A program made the translations under genes and the position numbers. From assembly GCF_003144195.1 (NCBI RefSeq), contig NW_020290019.1, forward strand, positions 1 to 64,000: a stretch of 64,000 bases of DNA, in the 5' to 3' direction. Below, in pieces: positions 48,301 to 60,643 of the stretch. The stretch comes from Ceraceosorus guamensis (taxonomy: Eukaryota; Basidiomycota; Exobasidiomycetes; Ceraceosorales; Ceraceosoraceae). The number at the start of each line of letters is the position of its first letter. Position 1 is the stretch's first letter. Under the pieces are notes generated by a model, which worked only from the letters and a program-made list of their open reading frames with translations, made no database searches and was not told the DNA's origin.

Positions 48301-50094
48301 ACATTGAGATTTCTGAATCCTATCCCGTGGACGAGCCCTCACCTTTGCGCGGCGGTCGTTCTCAGCTCACTCTGATACGACCCGTCGATGCAAGTATGCT
48401 GACGCCCACGCGAACCCCGAGGCGAACGGTAGCCCAAGGGCAGTGGGTCGCAGAGGTGAAAGAGCCTCAGACACAGCTCGCCGAAGGGTCTACAAATACG
48501 CCGAAGAAGGAATCTGTGGCGAGTCAGAGGATCGAAGAATGGAGAAAGGTGGTGCCGGTATCAGAAGTAGGGCCTGCCGTGATGATTCCTCTAAAGCCTG
48601 CAACACCACCCCAGTCTCCCTTTTCCAAAGCCAGCAAGCCTTCTGTTGGTGCATCGAAAAGAGTCTCGAACGACAGTTCAGCGCTCACGAGCTTCAGTCG
48701 CTCGCCACTTGCTCGACTTGCGGAAGCAAACGCGAATGATGCCGGCAATGGACGAAATTCTGGTCGATCGATGGAGGATCGCGAAGACCACTTTCGCTTA
48801 CCTGTGCAGATCGTTCTGCAACAACACGCGGTCGACGTCTCGCAAGGCGATCCAGGAACGGATAATCAAGTCTTCGTGCAGGGCACGCCGTCTAGTGCAC
48901 TCGAGCATGGGCCTAGCTTGCCTTTTACGGGCACAAGCCACCTTATCCATATCGACGATGCAACTGCTGAGCTACTGTTCAACACTGAGTCAGTCGAGCA
49001 GCTACCGTATTGCGCTACGAGCCTTCACTGACCTGCTCAAGGGATGACCGCAGGGCGCGCGATACCCGGCCCGAGACCGTTGATCAAGACGCGAATCGAG
49101 CACCGCAGGCTTTGCCCATTGTCGACGTTGTCGATGAGAAGGTCAAGGAGCGCGAGCGCATCGCTGATGCTGCGGCTGATCAAGGCGGTTTGAAGCTTGG
49201 AAAGCAAGTGCCTAGTGGTGCCCAAAGGGATGAGGACTTGCAAACCACAGTGACTCGCTCAGGTCTCGCAGGGTCAGAAGCTTTGACGAGCAAGGAAAAA
49301 CTCGTCTTTGATCTCTTGTCTCGGGAGAATATTGATGGCAAGGTGAGTCGACTTGAAGAGCAATCGCGTCTATAGTCACATCTGATACCAGTAATGACTT
49401 GGCGGTGCAAATAGCCTGCAGTCGAAGTACTACTCTCGTGCTATCCGCGCGAAACACGCGCATTCTTGCGCAAGAACCCCAGGCTGTTGCTGCTCTTGAC
49501 CCTGCGGTCACAAACGGCAAGCCAAAACTTCAAGACTTTCTTGCCGTCGATCGATACGGCGCTTGGCGATGGGGACAAGCTGCTGGAGCCCGCTCTGGAA
49601 AAGATCCTGGAATATGTCACGGTAAGTGGATTGGGCTGGGTTTCACACACACGGTTGGGTGTCAAACTTGAACGCGGGCTCGACAAGTCGCGAACATCGC
49701 GGACTGCTGTGCCCAGAAACTCAGCCATCTTACACCTTACATTACAGAAAGCTGGAGAAATCACTAGCTTGCAACGCTCTTTACTCCAACTACACCAGGA
49801 TCTCGTCAAGGTGCGTACGATGTACGCGGGCGAATCTCACACAGCTCTTTCACCCGTTGACCATCTGGATCGAGGCAGATGGTATCCAACGAATCGGCCA
49901 CGCTTGATTCTAGGGTGACCGCAGTGAGTGGATATCTCCCAATCCAGGTTGATCGTCACCGCGCTAAATGCCTGGTCGGACACCCACCAACGCAGCTCGA
50001 GCAAGCGATCTTTAATCCATACTCGCCTGGAAAGGCGTCCTTCTCCACCAAACATGAGTCTAGCACCGCGACGCTCCGTCCACCTAGACTTTGA
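45359..50094 (+). CDS. Large unrecognised protein, mostly disordered with helical C-terminus
   Basis: Proposed exons 45359..46660, 46728..49006, 49054..49342, 49415..49621, 49748..49810, 49879..49923, 49996..50094; this closes to 1427 residues. The N-terminus starts MPLKISKLFKEKGPPRESFQ, with conserved-looking short blocks (ASKLYPIPANVAQQLQSGGP, DPTWDAIKRKAETKFEEWMQ) in otherwise Ser/Pro/Gln-rich sequence. The C-terminal part reads as a folded helical domain: KEKLVFDLLSRENIDGKPAV, VLLSCYPRETRAFLRKNP, FLPSIDTALGDGDKLLEPAL, KAGEITSLQRSLLQLHQDLV. The family is not recognised. Two joins are uncertain: the end of exon 2 (GTATTG at 49007 or GTCAGT at 48989, both in phase) and the last intron (49924-49995), which is 72 nt, in frame and stop-free, so it might not be removed. 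Confidence 0.7.
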
Positions 50095-50428
50095 CTGCTT
50101 TGACTGCACGACACTTTGCACACGACACTTTGCAACTTTGATCTCGCTTTTGGGTTCTTAGCACCGCACCTACCCCACGTACTGAGCTTACATCCTACCA
50201 AGCGTGGATACGACGCGATGACCTCATGAAAGATCTGGGCCCTGTCGCCCCCCCGCGCAGCTCGATGCCGTTTGCCCCTGCTCTGTCATTCCCAGCATCT
50301 AGACGCAGCTTTGCACCTCTTTGCTAGCCTACTGACAGCGTCCCAGAGCGGCCCTAGCTGCACCCGTCAATTACACTGCTTTTCCTGCCTAACCAAGCGT
50401 AATAAAATGCACAAGAGCACATTCACAT
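50095..50428. other. Convergent spacer before Pol iota-like gene
   Basis: 334 nt between facing stop codons; likely 3' untranslated sequence of both genes. Confidence 0.6.
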
Positions 50429-52928
50429 TCATCCATTGGGCTTCCTCGATGGTGAGCGGGTGCGCGCAAAGCGTTCCTGTACGACAGGGCTCTCGTAAGG
50501 AGAAGTCGTGCTGAATTTGCGCTCTGCTGCGACATGGAATGCTTCGTCCACTCTTGCGAGACCCTCGAGCTCCATTTGTCTCAGCTCTTCTGGCAAACCC
50601 GAGACCTGCCACGTCTCGTGATCGTGGAGTAGAAATGGTAGGCAAGGAGCTTGACACACCTCACAATGCGCCGAGCCGGAGCGATCTTGAACGTCTCGCT
50701 GGAGATTGTCATCGTCGTCGTACTGCAGACTGGCGCCGGAAGGAGCTGCATCGGTGGAGTAGTGGGCATCCGATCGCGCTCCTTGTAGTTGCTGCAAATC
50801 TAGTCCATACTGCGCAGCAAGCTCCCTCTGAATGTCGTCTGGCAAAGCCGAGAAGATGTCTAGATCAATGGAAGAAGCTTCAGACTGGCTCAAGGAAGCC
50901 ATGTCCACTTCATGCTCGACCGGCGTCTTGCCTGCGCGACGGCTTGCCAACCAAGAACCCAGTCCTCGGTCTGGCTGCCTTTCGCGCAAGTCTGCTGCTG
51001 CCAAATTTAACAGCCTGATCGGTAGTCTCTGCGGATTCAGCGCCTTCTCCAAGCTCTGCACGGCTTTCGAAAGAGCATTTGCGCGACTCTCAAAGGAGCG
51101 CTCGACCTCGCTGCGTACGAGTAGGCGTGGTGTGAGCTTTTGTGGAAAAGCGGGTCACGTCCTTAAGACTGGCCACTCACAAGATCTCGACTGGCATGGC
51201 TGAAGACTTGCTGTTGCGCGCCTTCCACACTGGCGTCCCATCAGCAATGGAAGCAGGAGTGACGATACTGACTCGCAACGTGGCGGGAAACCGAAGCCAA
51301 GGTCCAAGTGCGGAAGAGCGCGCTCCATCTTGCGCTTCGTCCTGCTCGATCAGCTCATAGTACCGCACAATAGGATTTGGAGCGTTGCTATAGTCGCTGT
51401 CAGACCAAGCCTGTCGATCCACTCTGCGAAACTTGAGATGGTCCAAACCGACTTGAGGAATCGCCCTACCCTTGCTGTTGGGATCGGATTCTGTCGATGC
51501 AGCTCTGAGCTCGTTTTCGAGACGCCTCAACAAGCTTCGAACCAGGCGCTCGACGGCATCTTGAGTAGCTCCGCGAGGAGAGAAGGTATCCTCGATGCTA
51601 ATTGTAGCCGGGAAAAGTGGAGCAGGAACCACCGGGGACGGATCCTGGCCCCACAAGAGAGGCCAAAGTCGAGGTCCTTGAACCGTTCCGAACAATTTGC
51701 ACATGTCCGAAAGCGTGATCTGGGATCGGACTTGTGCAACCGAGAGTCGTCGAGTCGAGGACTGTGCAGTCGCCTCAGCTTCTACACTCATTTCGGGCGC
51801 GTGTGGCGGTACGCTGTGCCACTGGCTGAGTTGAGTTTTGCTCTCAGAACGGCCTTCGTGGTGGGAAAGACCACGCACACGCTCTTCTATGCGATTGGCG
51901 ACCACGCTGCCAAAGCCGGCCAAGGCTCGTATTTCACGTGCCTCGACAAATCTAGCCTTGATGCCGGCTTGTTGTTGCAACGTGCCACCAATTGGAGCAA
52001 ACAATGTCTGCTGGGCCGGCTTATTCTCGCCGCCAACAATCTTCGAGAGGAGCTTGGACGTGCTGACTCCTGCGCTCGCGCTGAGACCCAAAGTGGAGTC
52101 GAGCATGGCTAACAAGTGTTTGGCCAAATGGGTCGCAACCACAAAGCGCATGGAAGCGGTAGGATGCGCTCCGCTTGCTTCGAAGGCTGAAAATTTGGAG
52201 ACATGGCCCACTGCATCCCTACCGTATGAAAAGCCTTGACAGGACGCAGAATCTCCTGCCCGTCTCGATGGCGCTGAGGAGCCACTTGGCAAAGGGAACC
52301 ATCGCTTTCCGGATTCATCAGCTTGAGGCAAGGAGTTGAGGTGCCCATCGATGAGCTGAGTGACATCAAGCCAAAGCTCGTCCATGCCCAATTTTTCTAT
52401 CGGTGTTGCAGCTCCGCACACTTTCGAGATCAGTCCAAACACCCTACGCGACACGATTCGAAACCAGGTCAAATCTGCGCCATGAAGAAAGGGTGCGATG
52501 GCTAGATCAGCACATGTGGAGGGGGGCATTGCCATCTCTATGCTCAACTAGCCAATTCGCTCACCTTCGCCGTCGACGAGGATCATAGAAGGGCAGGCCC
52601 TCAAGCTGTCCATGACCTTTCCGAGCTTCTTTGCTCCGAGCGCTCTTGCCTCGTACGAAACAGTGGCTAGGATATGCTGCATTAGCAATCAGTACGAGAT
52701 GCTTGTGAGCCCATCTCCCACCTCGAGCAGCCATCTACACGTTCTGCCACTGGCATTCACCTTTTGTTTGATGCCGACGGGCAAGCCTCGGAGGGTGGGG
52801 TCGCGCAGTCTCGACGCACCCACATAGAAGGCATCTAGATCTAGGTGAATGATGATCCTAGGCGCAGACGTTGGAAAGTGTGCCACAGTTCCTCCCCCAT
52901 CCAGCGGTAAATCCCTTGGGAGCTCCAT
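50429..52928 (-). CDS. Y-family DNA polymerase, Pol iota-like
   Basis: Four exons, complement(50429..51110, 51181..52474, 52565..52676, 52761..52928); phases close to 751 residues. The palm motif IIIHLDLDAFY (Asp30, Asp32) and the second catalytic site GMDELWLDVT (Asp125, Glu126) are present. PVGIKQKHILATVSYEAR, MILVDGEDLTWFR and GMDE resemble Pol iota (GVQQK, VNGEDLT, GFDE) more than Pol eta (SIDE). Helix-hairpin-helix-like STSKLLSKIVGG and RALAGFGSVVANRIEERV follow, then the little-finger region. The C-terminus has a ubiquitin-binding-motif-like LDIFSALPDDIQRELAAQYG with the Leu-Pro core, and a possible zinc site CEVCQAPCLPFLLHDHE. Such enzymes copy past damaged template bases and are recruited by ubiquitinated PCNA. 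Calling it iota and not eta is inference from motifs. Confidence 0.88.
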
Positions 52929-54200
52929 CAGCGAGGCGCAATTGGCTCGAGTACAAGCTGCCTTTACGTGCCTCTTGCCACGCTGCCGGTCGCGGTCGCG
53001 CCACGAGGCTCTGTCATAGCGAACGCAATCGTGAATGAAGGGCTTGTCTCAGCACGCTGATTGCTTCGCGCGAGTGCAATCACGAAGGCATTTCCGTCAA
53101 GCCGCTCAGCTGCCTTCTCTGCTCACCCTTGACATGGATGACTTGCACTCATTCAAGATTAGCACTTGTCGAGTTGCTAGCTGGCCATACTCGCGACTTA
53201 AGGATCTTCTCGCGCGCCTTGTGGCGAGCACGACGAACCTCTGCCTGATGCTGTGCTGCCTCTTCTCCACCTCAAAGCTTCCCAGCTGACCTTCCTTTGA
53301 GCCACTGCACTGTGGCCTCCCGCTTGCTCTTCACTCGCTCGTAAGCATGGAGCATGAGTGATGAGCGTGAAGTGTCGGCTTGTGATGATCAACGCAATTT
53401 CCCGCGGCCCCTGCTCGGGCGCGTCGATCGTGAATCTTGCCAAGTCACACACGTGCTGCATGCGCCCAATCGATACGCTACTCGCACTCAAACTGCTACT
53501 CATGATCATCCCTCGAGACTCCGACGTCGAGGCACCGAATCGGAGTGCAATGACTCATCGAGCGACGAGTCCATGCGGATCATGCTACGGCGACTCAGGG
53601 CCCCAATCCGATCATCATTTTTGGAGCCGATCACACCAAAAGCCATAACGCCGACCTTCACCCAAAGAACACGCGTCTTTACGATGTGGTCTTTTGACAA
53701 ATCTGGATTTGGCACTGACTACCTAGTTTGACGACTCGAGAAACCGAGAAAGTTGGTTGTGGAGAGTTGGTTCAAGGGGGGAGGGGAAAGCGAAGAGACA
53801 GAGGCGACGATAGGAGCAGATTGAAACAGACTGGCCAGCGAGTAGCAATCTGCCTGAAGGGTAAGAAGTGTGATCGATGGTTGACTCGGAATTGGAAAAA
53901 GGTGAAGACTGAGGATCGAAGGCTCTGCATGAGACGCAAGTCGTCGAAGAACACAGCATTCATCCCTTGGCGAAAGATTCTTGTTCATGTCGGGCCATCC
54001 GCAAGGCCGGCGAATGCCAGCGCACGTCCCAACATATATGTGACGATGGGCGCAAGAAGTCGTGATCCACCCTCACTTCCGCTCTGCACCCCGGCAACAC
54101 GGTAAAGGCTCAGCGTCTTTCCACACGCGCCTCCCTCATTAGCCTGGCGCCACCAAAATCCACCCGTATCCAGCTCCGTCTATTTCCCGGCCTAATGTCT
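52929..54200. other. Intergenic between Pol iota-like and 14-3-3 genes
   Basis: Promoter of the Pol iota-like gene plus 3' side of the 14-3-3 gene. Open frames at 53354-53731, 53728-54105 and 53719-53988 show no domain and overlap each other on both strands. Confidence 0.55.
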
Positions 54201-55485
54201 TCAGGCCTCGCCTGCCTCGGCGGGCTTGTCCTCTACCTTCTCGGGCGCAGCCGCACCTTCGGGGGCAGCAGCATCGGCCATCTGCGTGGAGGGAGATTGA
54301 ACGTCAGCCGTACTGGCGGGAAGAGATCACACAATCAAGAAGGCTCACGTCGCTTGTCCAGAGGGTGAGGTTGTCACGCAAGAGTTGCATGATAAGAGCT
54401 GTGAGAACGTAGGTGCATCTCGGTCAGACTAGAAGGCCCATTGAAGCCACGCGCTGCATTTAGGCCAGTTCCACTGCTGCGAGTAAAGCACAGAACTCAC
54501 TGGAGTCCTTGTAGCTCTCCTCGGACAGAGTGTCAAGCTCCGCGATAGCATCATCAAAGGCTTGCTTGGCGAGGTGGCAGGCGCGGTCAGGGCTGTTGAG
54601 GATCTCGTAGTAGAAGACGGAGAAGTTCAGTGCCAGACCGAGACGGATCGGGTGAGTAGGAGGAAGCTCGGTAACGGCAACGTCGGAGGCAGCCTTGTAT
54701 GCCTCGAGAGACTTGTCCGCACTGTCCTTCCTCTTGTCACCAGTGGCAAATTCAGCAAGGTAACGGTGGTAGTCTCCCTTCCTGCAAAAGCGACAGAAGG
54801 CGCACGAGCCAAGACCAGTCAGCCTCATAGATCGCCCTGAACTATTTCCTCGAAATGCTGACATTCCCCTGCTGAAAAGTTGCATTGAACTCACATCTTG
54901 TGGTAGAAGACCTTGGACTCGCCAGAGGCGGCAGAGGGGATCAAGTGCTTGTCGAGGACGTCAAGAATGTCCTCGCAAATTTGAGCGAGCTCGGCCTCGA
55001 TCTTCTCGCGGTACTTCTTGATCATGGTGACTTGAGTCTCGTTGCCCTTGCTCTCCTCCTTTTGTTCAATGGAGGAAACAATGCGCCAGGAAGCACGGCG
55101 GGCGCCAATAACGTTCTTGTAAGCGACCGAGAGGAGGTTTCGCTCCTCAACAGTGAGCTCTTGGTCAGAAGAAGCGACGCGCTTCATGTTCTCAACCATC
55201 TCTGCGTAGTGGGGCCGGTCCACCATAAGGTCAGCTGTCCTGGGTTCAACAAGAAACGGCGCCCAGATCATGTGACCGAATTCGCCTCTATTGACAGGTG
55301 CTCGCCTGTGCATCACCTAAGCTCGCCGTGGCTTCATCCACAGGGTGGCGTCTACATGCGCCGTTGATCATCTGCTACCGCCTGGTCAGACTACCTTTGC
55401 AGTGCTTACTACACTCACCCTCGTAGCGCTCAGCCTGCTCAGCGAGCTTGGCGAGGTAGACGGAGTCCTCTCGAGTCTCAGACAT
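54201..55485 (-). CDS. BMH1: 14-3-3 protein
   Basis: Five exons, complement(54201..54281, 54349..54398, 54501..54781, 54895..55201, 55419..55485); phases close to 261 residues, the normal family size. It begins [20 protein letters not shown] and shows the two family signatures: [20 protein letters not shown] (signature 1) and, across the last joins, [21 protein letters not shown] (signature 2). The phosphopeptide groove residues Lys/Arg/Arg-Tyr are carried in [12 protein letters not shown] and [12 protein letters not shown]. The Ala/Glu-rich tail ends KPAEAGEA. 14-3-3 proteins are dimeric adaptors that bind phospho-Ser/Thr motifs and affect signalling, cell cycle and metabolism. Symbol given by analogy to yeast BMH1/2. 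Confidence 0.97.
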
Positions 55486-57216
55486 TATGTCACTGGTTTG
55501 AAAGATTGAAGCTGTGCGGAATAAGGGGGTTGGCATCAATGACCTGTACGTCCTGAAGCGCTGGCAGACTCGTGCGACAATCGCACTCCGGGCGGGAACA
55601 ACAGCTTGCCAGTAGCGAGCTGAGCATCTCTTGACCAGCTGACTTGGCACGCGACACTTGATGTGCGATAAAGGCACTTGTTCGGTGAGAGCAGTCGAAC
55701 TCCAATCACCTCCAAGTTCAACTTCCGAGCACGGCAGAGCGCATCTTTCCCAACCCAGGAGACGTGCGACCGCAAATTCTGTGTGTGTACTCACTATTGA
55801 TGTAGGGACTGAAGAGCAAATGGGTTGTGCTGGACTCAAGTATGATGCAAGTCGCAAGGGCAGGTGTAGTGGTGGTAGGTTTGACAGCTTGACGCTATGT
55901 AATTAAGCACAAGGAGGGGAGACCACCGAAGCCAAGGCGAATTGAGCGCTCTGACCAGCCATGCGAGGTACGGGCGAGAGCACACACTCAGTGACTGTCG
56001 GCAGAGGCCAGACCCAGCAGTAAGCGGCAAGGGGAGGGCTCAAGCGCTCAGACCTGCAGCATACAGGCAACGCGCGGCACATCGCCCGCGCCATCATCAG
56101 CGTGGCGCGCGCTTGCCTCGGTGGCGCGTGGCTCCGCGCCGCGCGCTTCGCATGCATTGGCCAGCAGGACAAAAGTCGCGCTGCAGTCATCGCGAGTCTT
56201 GAGTGCAGAGCCAGCGCGCCAGCATGAGCGCAGCAGCCAACTTCCGCCATGCGCGCCGCGCCCACAGACGCGAACTTTACGCGCCACCGCTGAACAACGC
56301 TCAAGCTTCCCGCATGCGTGTCACCTCCAGCAGCAATTTGTCTAATCGCTACCCTCAATAGACAGCCCGCTGCGCTGGTATGCGTGCGCTCTCAAACACA
56401 CTCTGTTGTGAGCTTCCTCCCAAATCGTCAGTTGTAAGAATTAAATGCAAAGATGAACACCCCGTGAAGTCGTGTATGTGCGTACGTCTCGGCTTCACGA
56501 TTCGTGGTTGCATATTTGATCAGCTATGTAGAACTGCGATCATGCTGATTAGCGGCGCCTGTCGCGCTTCATCAGACGCGCCTTGCCATACTCGCCACGT
56601 GTCTCAGACACGAAAGACGTGGGTTCAGGGCAAATTTGGGCCACGATAGCATAGCAAGACGCGCGTTTCGTCGCACTTCGCAGCTTGGCGCAAACAGCCT
56701 CATCCGCTGCGTTTTCGCGTGCCTGGACCCAATCATTGCTGAGCACATTTTCTGCCAAAGTGACTGCCACCATAAGAAGTCTTGAGCGTACCGAGGTGCT
56801 TTCTGTCGAAAAGAAGACGATCGTTGAGGCATGCCAGAGTCACGAAATACTCCAACTGGTGTTCTGGAGGCAGTCGCCCCATTTCCAACCCAGTGGTCAC
56901 GTGATCTCTGCGTGTCGCGGCCAGAAATCGAACACATCCCTCCATTCGACAGAAGAGGGTGACTCATTCAAGATTCATGGATGTGAATGAGGCTTGCGGT
57001 GCTCGTTAATGATCGAAGCTTCGGCACTGGAGTAGAGAGTCATTTGCAATCTTGAATGGATGTCGTCTTGGATTTGTCGCCAGGCAAGAGAGCTCGCAGC
57101 TTTGCAGCTTTCTGCGGACGTGCTCGCACAGCTACAGCAGGACAGGCAGCTCGGCTGGGCCTGAAGTCAGAGCAGGACACTCAAAATTGGGCATTTGAGG
57201 TCAATCAGATCTTTAT
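55486..57216. other. Intergenic upstream of 14-3-3
   Basis: 1.7 kb holding the 14-3-3 promoter and the 3' end of the WD40 gene. No gene was supported; a CACGATTCGTGGTT word occurs near 56497. Confidence 0.5.
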
Positions 57217-58858
57217 TCAGGTGCCATCCGGACCTTGTCCCGTACCTGCAGGTCTATACCACCTGACACATCCATCTTCACCCGCACTCAATAGCAACGT
57301 GAGATCCGGAACATGATCTCGGTCCAGTGCTCTTCTTCCGGCGCGTTGCTGCGCCTCCAAAGTGGTTGTCCAGGCACAAGCCCAGACTCTGGGGCCTTCG
57401 CGAAGTTGAGCAACCATTCGACGAGGTCCACCTGAGCCCGTATCCCACAAGCGCACGCTTCCATCCGTTGAGCTAGGATTTGTGAAGAGCCGGCTATCAG
57501 CCTCACCTCCGCATCAGTCTTGCGAGGGCTGGCAATGACTCACGTGCTTGCCAAGAGAGGACCCTGCGCGGCACTCGTAACCCAACCGGGATGGCGAAGG
57601 TTGGCGACTATAGTGCTGGCTTGCGTCTCCTGATCTATATCCATTGCAGAGGTCGGTCGAGCGCGCAGAGCGGTCGCGCGATTGGAAAGGTGCATGACAT
57701 CATGTAGTGTCAAGGCTTGATCCTCCGAACAGACATGAAGGTGATCCGTCGTGGGACTGCCTGGCATTGATGCGGAGAAAGACACGAAGCGAATGGGCAG
57801 CGCATGATCTATGATGTGAAAGTCGTTGACTCAGCTCATGTACGCGTACTTTTGCTCGGAACATGCACGAACCAGAGATCGTTGCGAGCAAAGTCCCTGC
57901 ATCCGCAGAGTAGACGAAAACTTGGCCAGAATCGGTGCCGCAAGCTAGCAAAGCCCCGCTTGAATTCTACGCACAAGGCACCACAGCACAGCACTTGGTG
58001 AGCGGCCATAGACACGGCAAAGACGGCTTCTCCTGTCCGGGCGGACATACTCACATAAGCTAGGCAAGTGCCGAAATTCTTCCTATTTTTGGTGTAGTTT
58101 CGTGGCTTTTCTGGCAAAGCTATTCGCCTTCTCGGACGTGCGAAGCTACCTGATGCTGTCGACTCGTCATTTGCGACCTGTGCAGCTGAACCTGATCGAC
58201 CGAGATCGTACATCCCGATGGTCCCTTCTCCAGACGCGGAGAAAGACTCGCCGGTGGGAGATACAGCGGTGGCGTACGCCTCTGCAGACGACCCAATGCT
58301 ATGTCAGCTCGATTCCGCCAAACGTCAAAGATGAGCATTGCAACTTGTCAACGACTTACCCATCGATTTTTCACCGTCCGGAAACGGAGCTGCCAGGGCC
58401 TCGACGCCCGCTACGAGAGTGAGAAGGTCGGTTTGACGCTGTTGTGCAGTCGCCGATGAGTGATGACTCGCGGCGCCTTGCTCATCGCCATGCACAGCTT
58501 CCTCTCCAGCCTGAAGTAGTTTCTGAAGATCAAGACGCCAGTAGCTTATACTTCCATCCATCGCACTGGAGAGCACTCCCCAACCATCACCCTCTTCGCT
58601 CAGCTGATGGCCGGTCAAGAAGCCCACCCCGATCCCTATGCCTCGTTGCGCTTCATCCTCCCCTCTTGCGCTCGCATGTGGGATTGACGCAAGCAGTGCA
58701 GCATTCCCGGAAGGGAGAGGCATCCACAGCCGAATGCAACCATCTGCGTGTGCTGATAGAGCTGCTCCGTGTCCCAGATTGCTTGGTAAGGTCAGAATCG
58801 CCCACGCTGGGGCCAGTCCGGACCGGGACTCGGCCGACAACAAATACGAGGCTGACAT
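57217..58858 (-). CDS. WD40-repeat protein, SKI8/WDR61-like
   Basis: Five exons, complement(57217..57472, 57544..57808, 57873..57966, 58055..58281, 58360..58858); phases close to 446 residues. WD-type units appear in order: SAHADGCIRLWMP, LSSAMDGSISYWRLD, AVSPTGESFSASGEGTIGMY, LLACGTDSGQVFVYSADAGT, ALPIRFVSFSAS with HVCSEDQALTLHDV, LASTSTDGSVRLWDTGSGG, and WACAWTTT with LLLSAGEDGCVRWYRPAG. Repeat spacing and the order LACG-V-VYS / ALPIR / GWVTS / TDGSVRLWD / GEDGxVRWY fit the Ski8/WDR61 family, a part of the Ski complex that helps the cytoplasmic exosome degrade RNA, and of meiotic recombination initiation. That assignment is inference; another seven-blade WD40 protein is possible. The intron after TIS uses a GTTCGT donor. 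The gene is divergent from epsilon-COP. Confidence 0.8.
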
Positions 58859-59346
58859 GCAGGACACAAGGAGAATCACGAATGCAAAGGTTGTCTCCGC
58901 TTCCCGCTTCTGGGTGAGGAGGGGTTGGAAGAGGAGTCAATCGAAGAATCGCATGTCCGACCTTACTTTTGCGCCGCATACACACACCCACCCACATGCA
59001 AAAGTTGATGCGAAGGATCACAAATAATCGCGAAAGATCAAGGCGCTCAAAAGATCATGCAGCATGCACAGTGGAGGCTGGCCCGAGCGCGACACACGTG
59101 AGCGTCCAGGGCGCACCAACGCGAGCACCTCCCTCACAGCACCGCCAGCAACGCATACCCATCAAATCCAGAATTCCAAAGTCGACACTCCGCGACTCCA
59201 TCATCGGCGAACCTAAATTGAGATGACAAGTGACCGTTGCGCGCGCTCGCCAACTAACAACCCAGCTCACACAGTCGAGAAAGCACGCCGCGGGTAGCGC
59301 TTCACCCATCAGTTGCAAGTGACCTTGCAATCGTTGAGCAGTCAAG
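58859..59346. other. Divergent promoter region WD40 gene / epsilon-COP
   Basis: 488 nt between two start codons; contains short A/C-rich (CACACACCCACCCACA) sequence near 58979-58996. No gene. Confidence 0.6.
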
Positions 59347-60643
59347 ATGTCCGAGGATGGAGTGACCTTCAAGATCCAGTCGCTCTTCTATCAAGGAGCA
59401 TACGGCAGTGCCATAGCACTAGCATCGAGCAACACATCAGGCTCGCCATCGTCCGAGCCGACCCTCACGCGCCTGCTCTACGCAGCAAGGTCTCACATCG
59501 CCTCCAACAATCCTCGAGGCGCCTTGTCCTTGTTGCCCGCAGATGTAGCATCTTCTAGCGCAGCTGCTCGGTCCGTGCGAGCTTTGGCCGCCTTCGTGGA
59601 GGCGCGTAGTCAGGGAGATGTTAGTGGAGCGGACGAGAATTTGGCAGAGTTGAGAGAAACACTCGACGATGCGGTCGTGGGCGACCCTTCGGGCCAGACT
59701 ATTCGCGTCTGCGCTGCTACCGCCATGGCACTGGATGATGACCCTATCGGCGCGTTGGAGACTCTGGGTATCGGAACAGCGAGCTCCAGAGAGATTGAAT
59801 GGTGAGTGCTATAGATCAAGGAAGCTGCTGAGTATCTGCAGTGCGAAGCTGGGATCATTCCTACATTTGTACGCGCGGAGTGGGGCTCGGAAGATCAGCT
59901 TCCATGCGTGCACATCACCCAACATTGCTTGCTCCACAGATTTGGCACTCACACCTCCATATCTTTCCGCTCACGCAGCATTGCACTGGGCGTGCACATC
60001 TTGCTGTCACAGCACCGAGCTGATCTAGCAGAAAAAGAATATCAAGCCGCTCGCACCTGGGCAGACGACAGTTTGCTTATTCAGCTCATCGAAGCGTACA
60101 TAGGCCTTCACACTGGTGGCAGATCTGCTCAGCAGGCTTACTACGTGTACGACGAATTGGCGCAAAATCCTGAGCATGCGGGCAAGGACGCAAGCGTGAA
60201 TCCACTCGTTGGAAAGGGTGTTGCGCAGCTCGTGCTAGGCCAGAGAAACGAGGCAACGCAAGTGCTTGCCGATGCTGAGAAGCTTGTGGGTACGAGTGCA
60301 GAGAGGCCCTCCGCGAGCGTGTCGTCTGACGTTGACAAGGACTGATGCTTGCTCACACTGCAGGATCCAAACAATGTGGACATGCTTGCCAACTCGGCAG
60401 TCCTCGCTTCCTATTCGGCCTCTCCTGCCGGATATTTTGGTCGCCTCGAGTGAGCGCAGTGCCTGCGGAGCAAAGCAGTGTTGATATTCGAGTGTCCCCA
60501 AGACTGACTTCTATCGCGCCCAACCCAACAGACAACTGCGAAGGGTAGCTCCCAGCCACGCGCTAGTCACTTCTGCAGACGAAGCTGCTCAAGCTTTCGA
60601 CTCTGCATTTGTCAAGCACCAAGAAGCTCAGGCCGCTCTTTGA
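59347..60643 (+). CDS. SEC28: Coatomer epsilon subunit (epsilon-COP)
   Basis: Four exons, 59347..59801, 59979..60285, 60364..60449, 60532..60643; phases close to 319 residues. The N-terminus reads FKIQSLFYQGAYGSAIALA, and TPR-like helices follow: SLLIQLIEAYIGLHTGGRSA, QQAYYVYDELAQNP, NPLVGKGVAQLVLGQRNEA, then DPNNVDMLANSAVLASYSAS, as in Sec28. It ends ALVTSADEAAQAFDSAFVKH. Epsilon-COP steadies alpha-COP in the COPI coat that carries cargo from the Golgi back to the ER. The first intron is 177 nt, longer than most here; I join exon 1 (EIE) directly to IALGVHILLSQHRADLAEKE, with phase 2 closing correctly. Confidence 0.93.
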
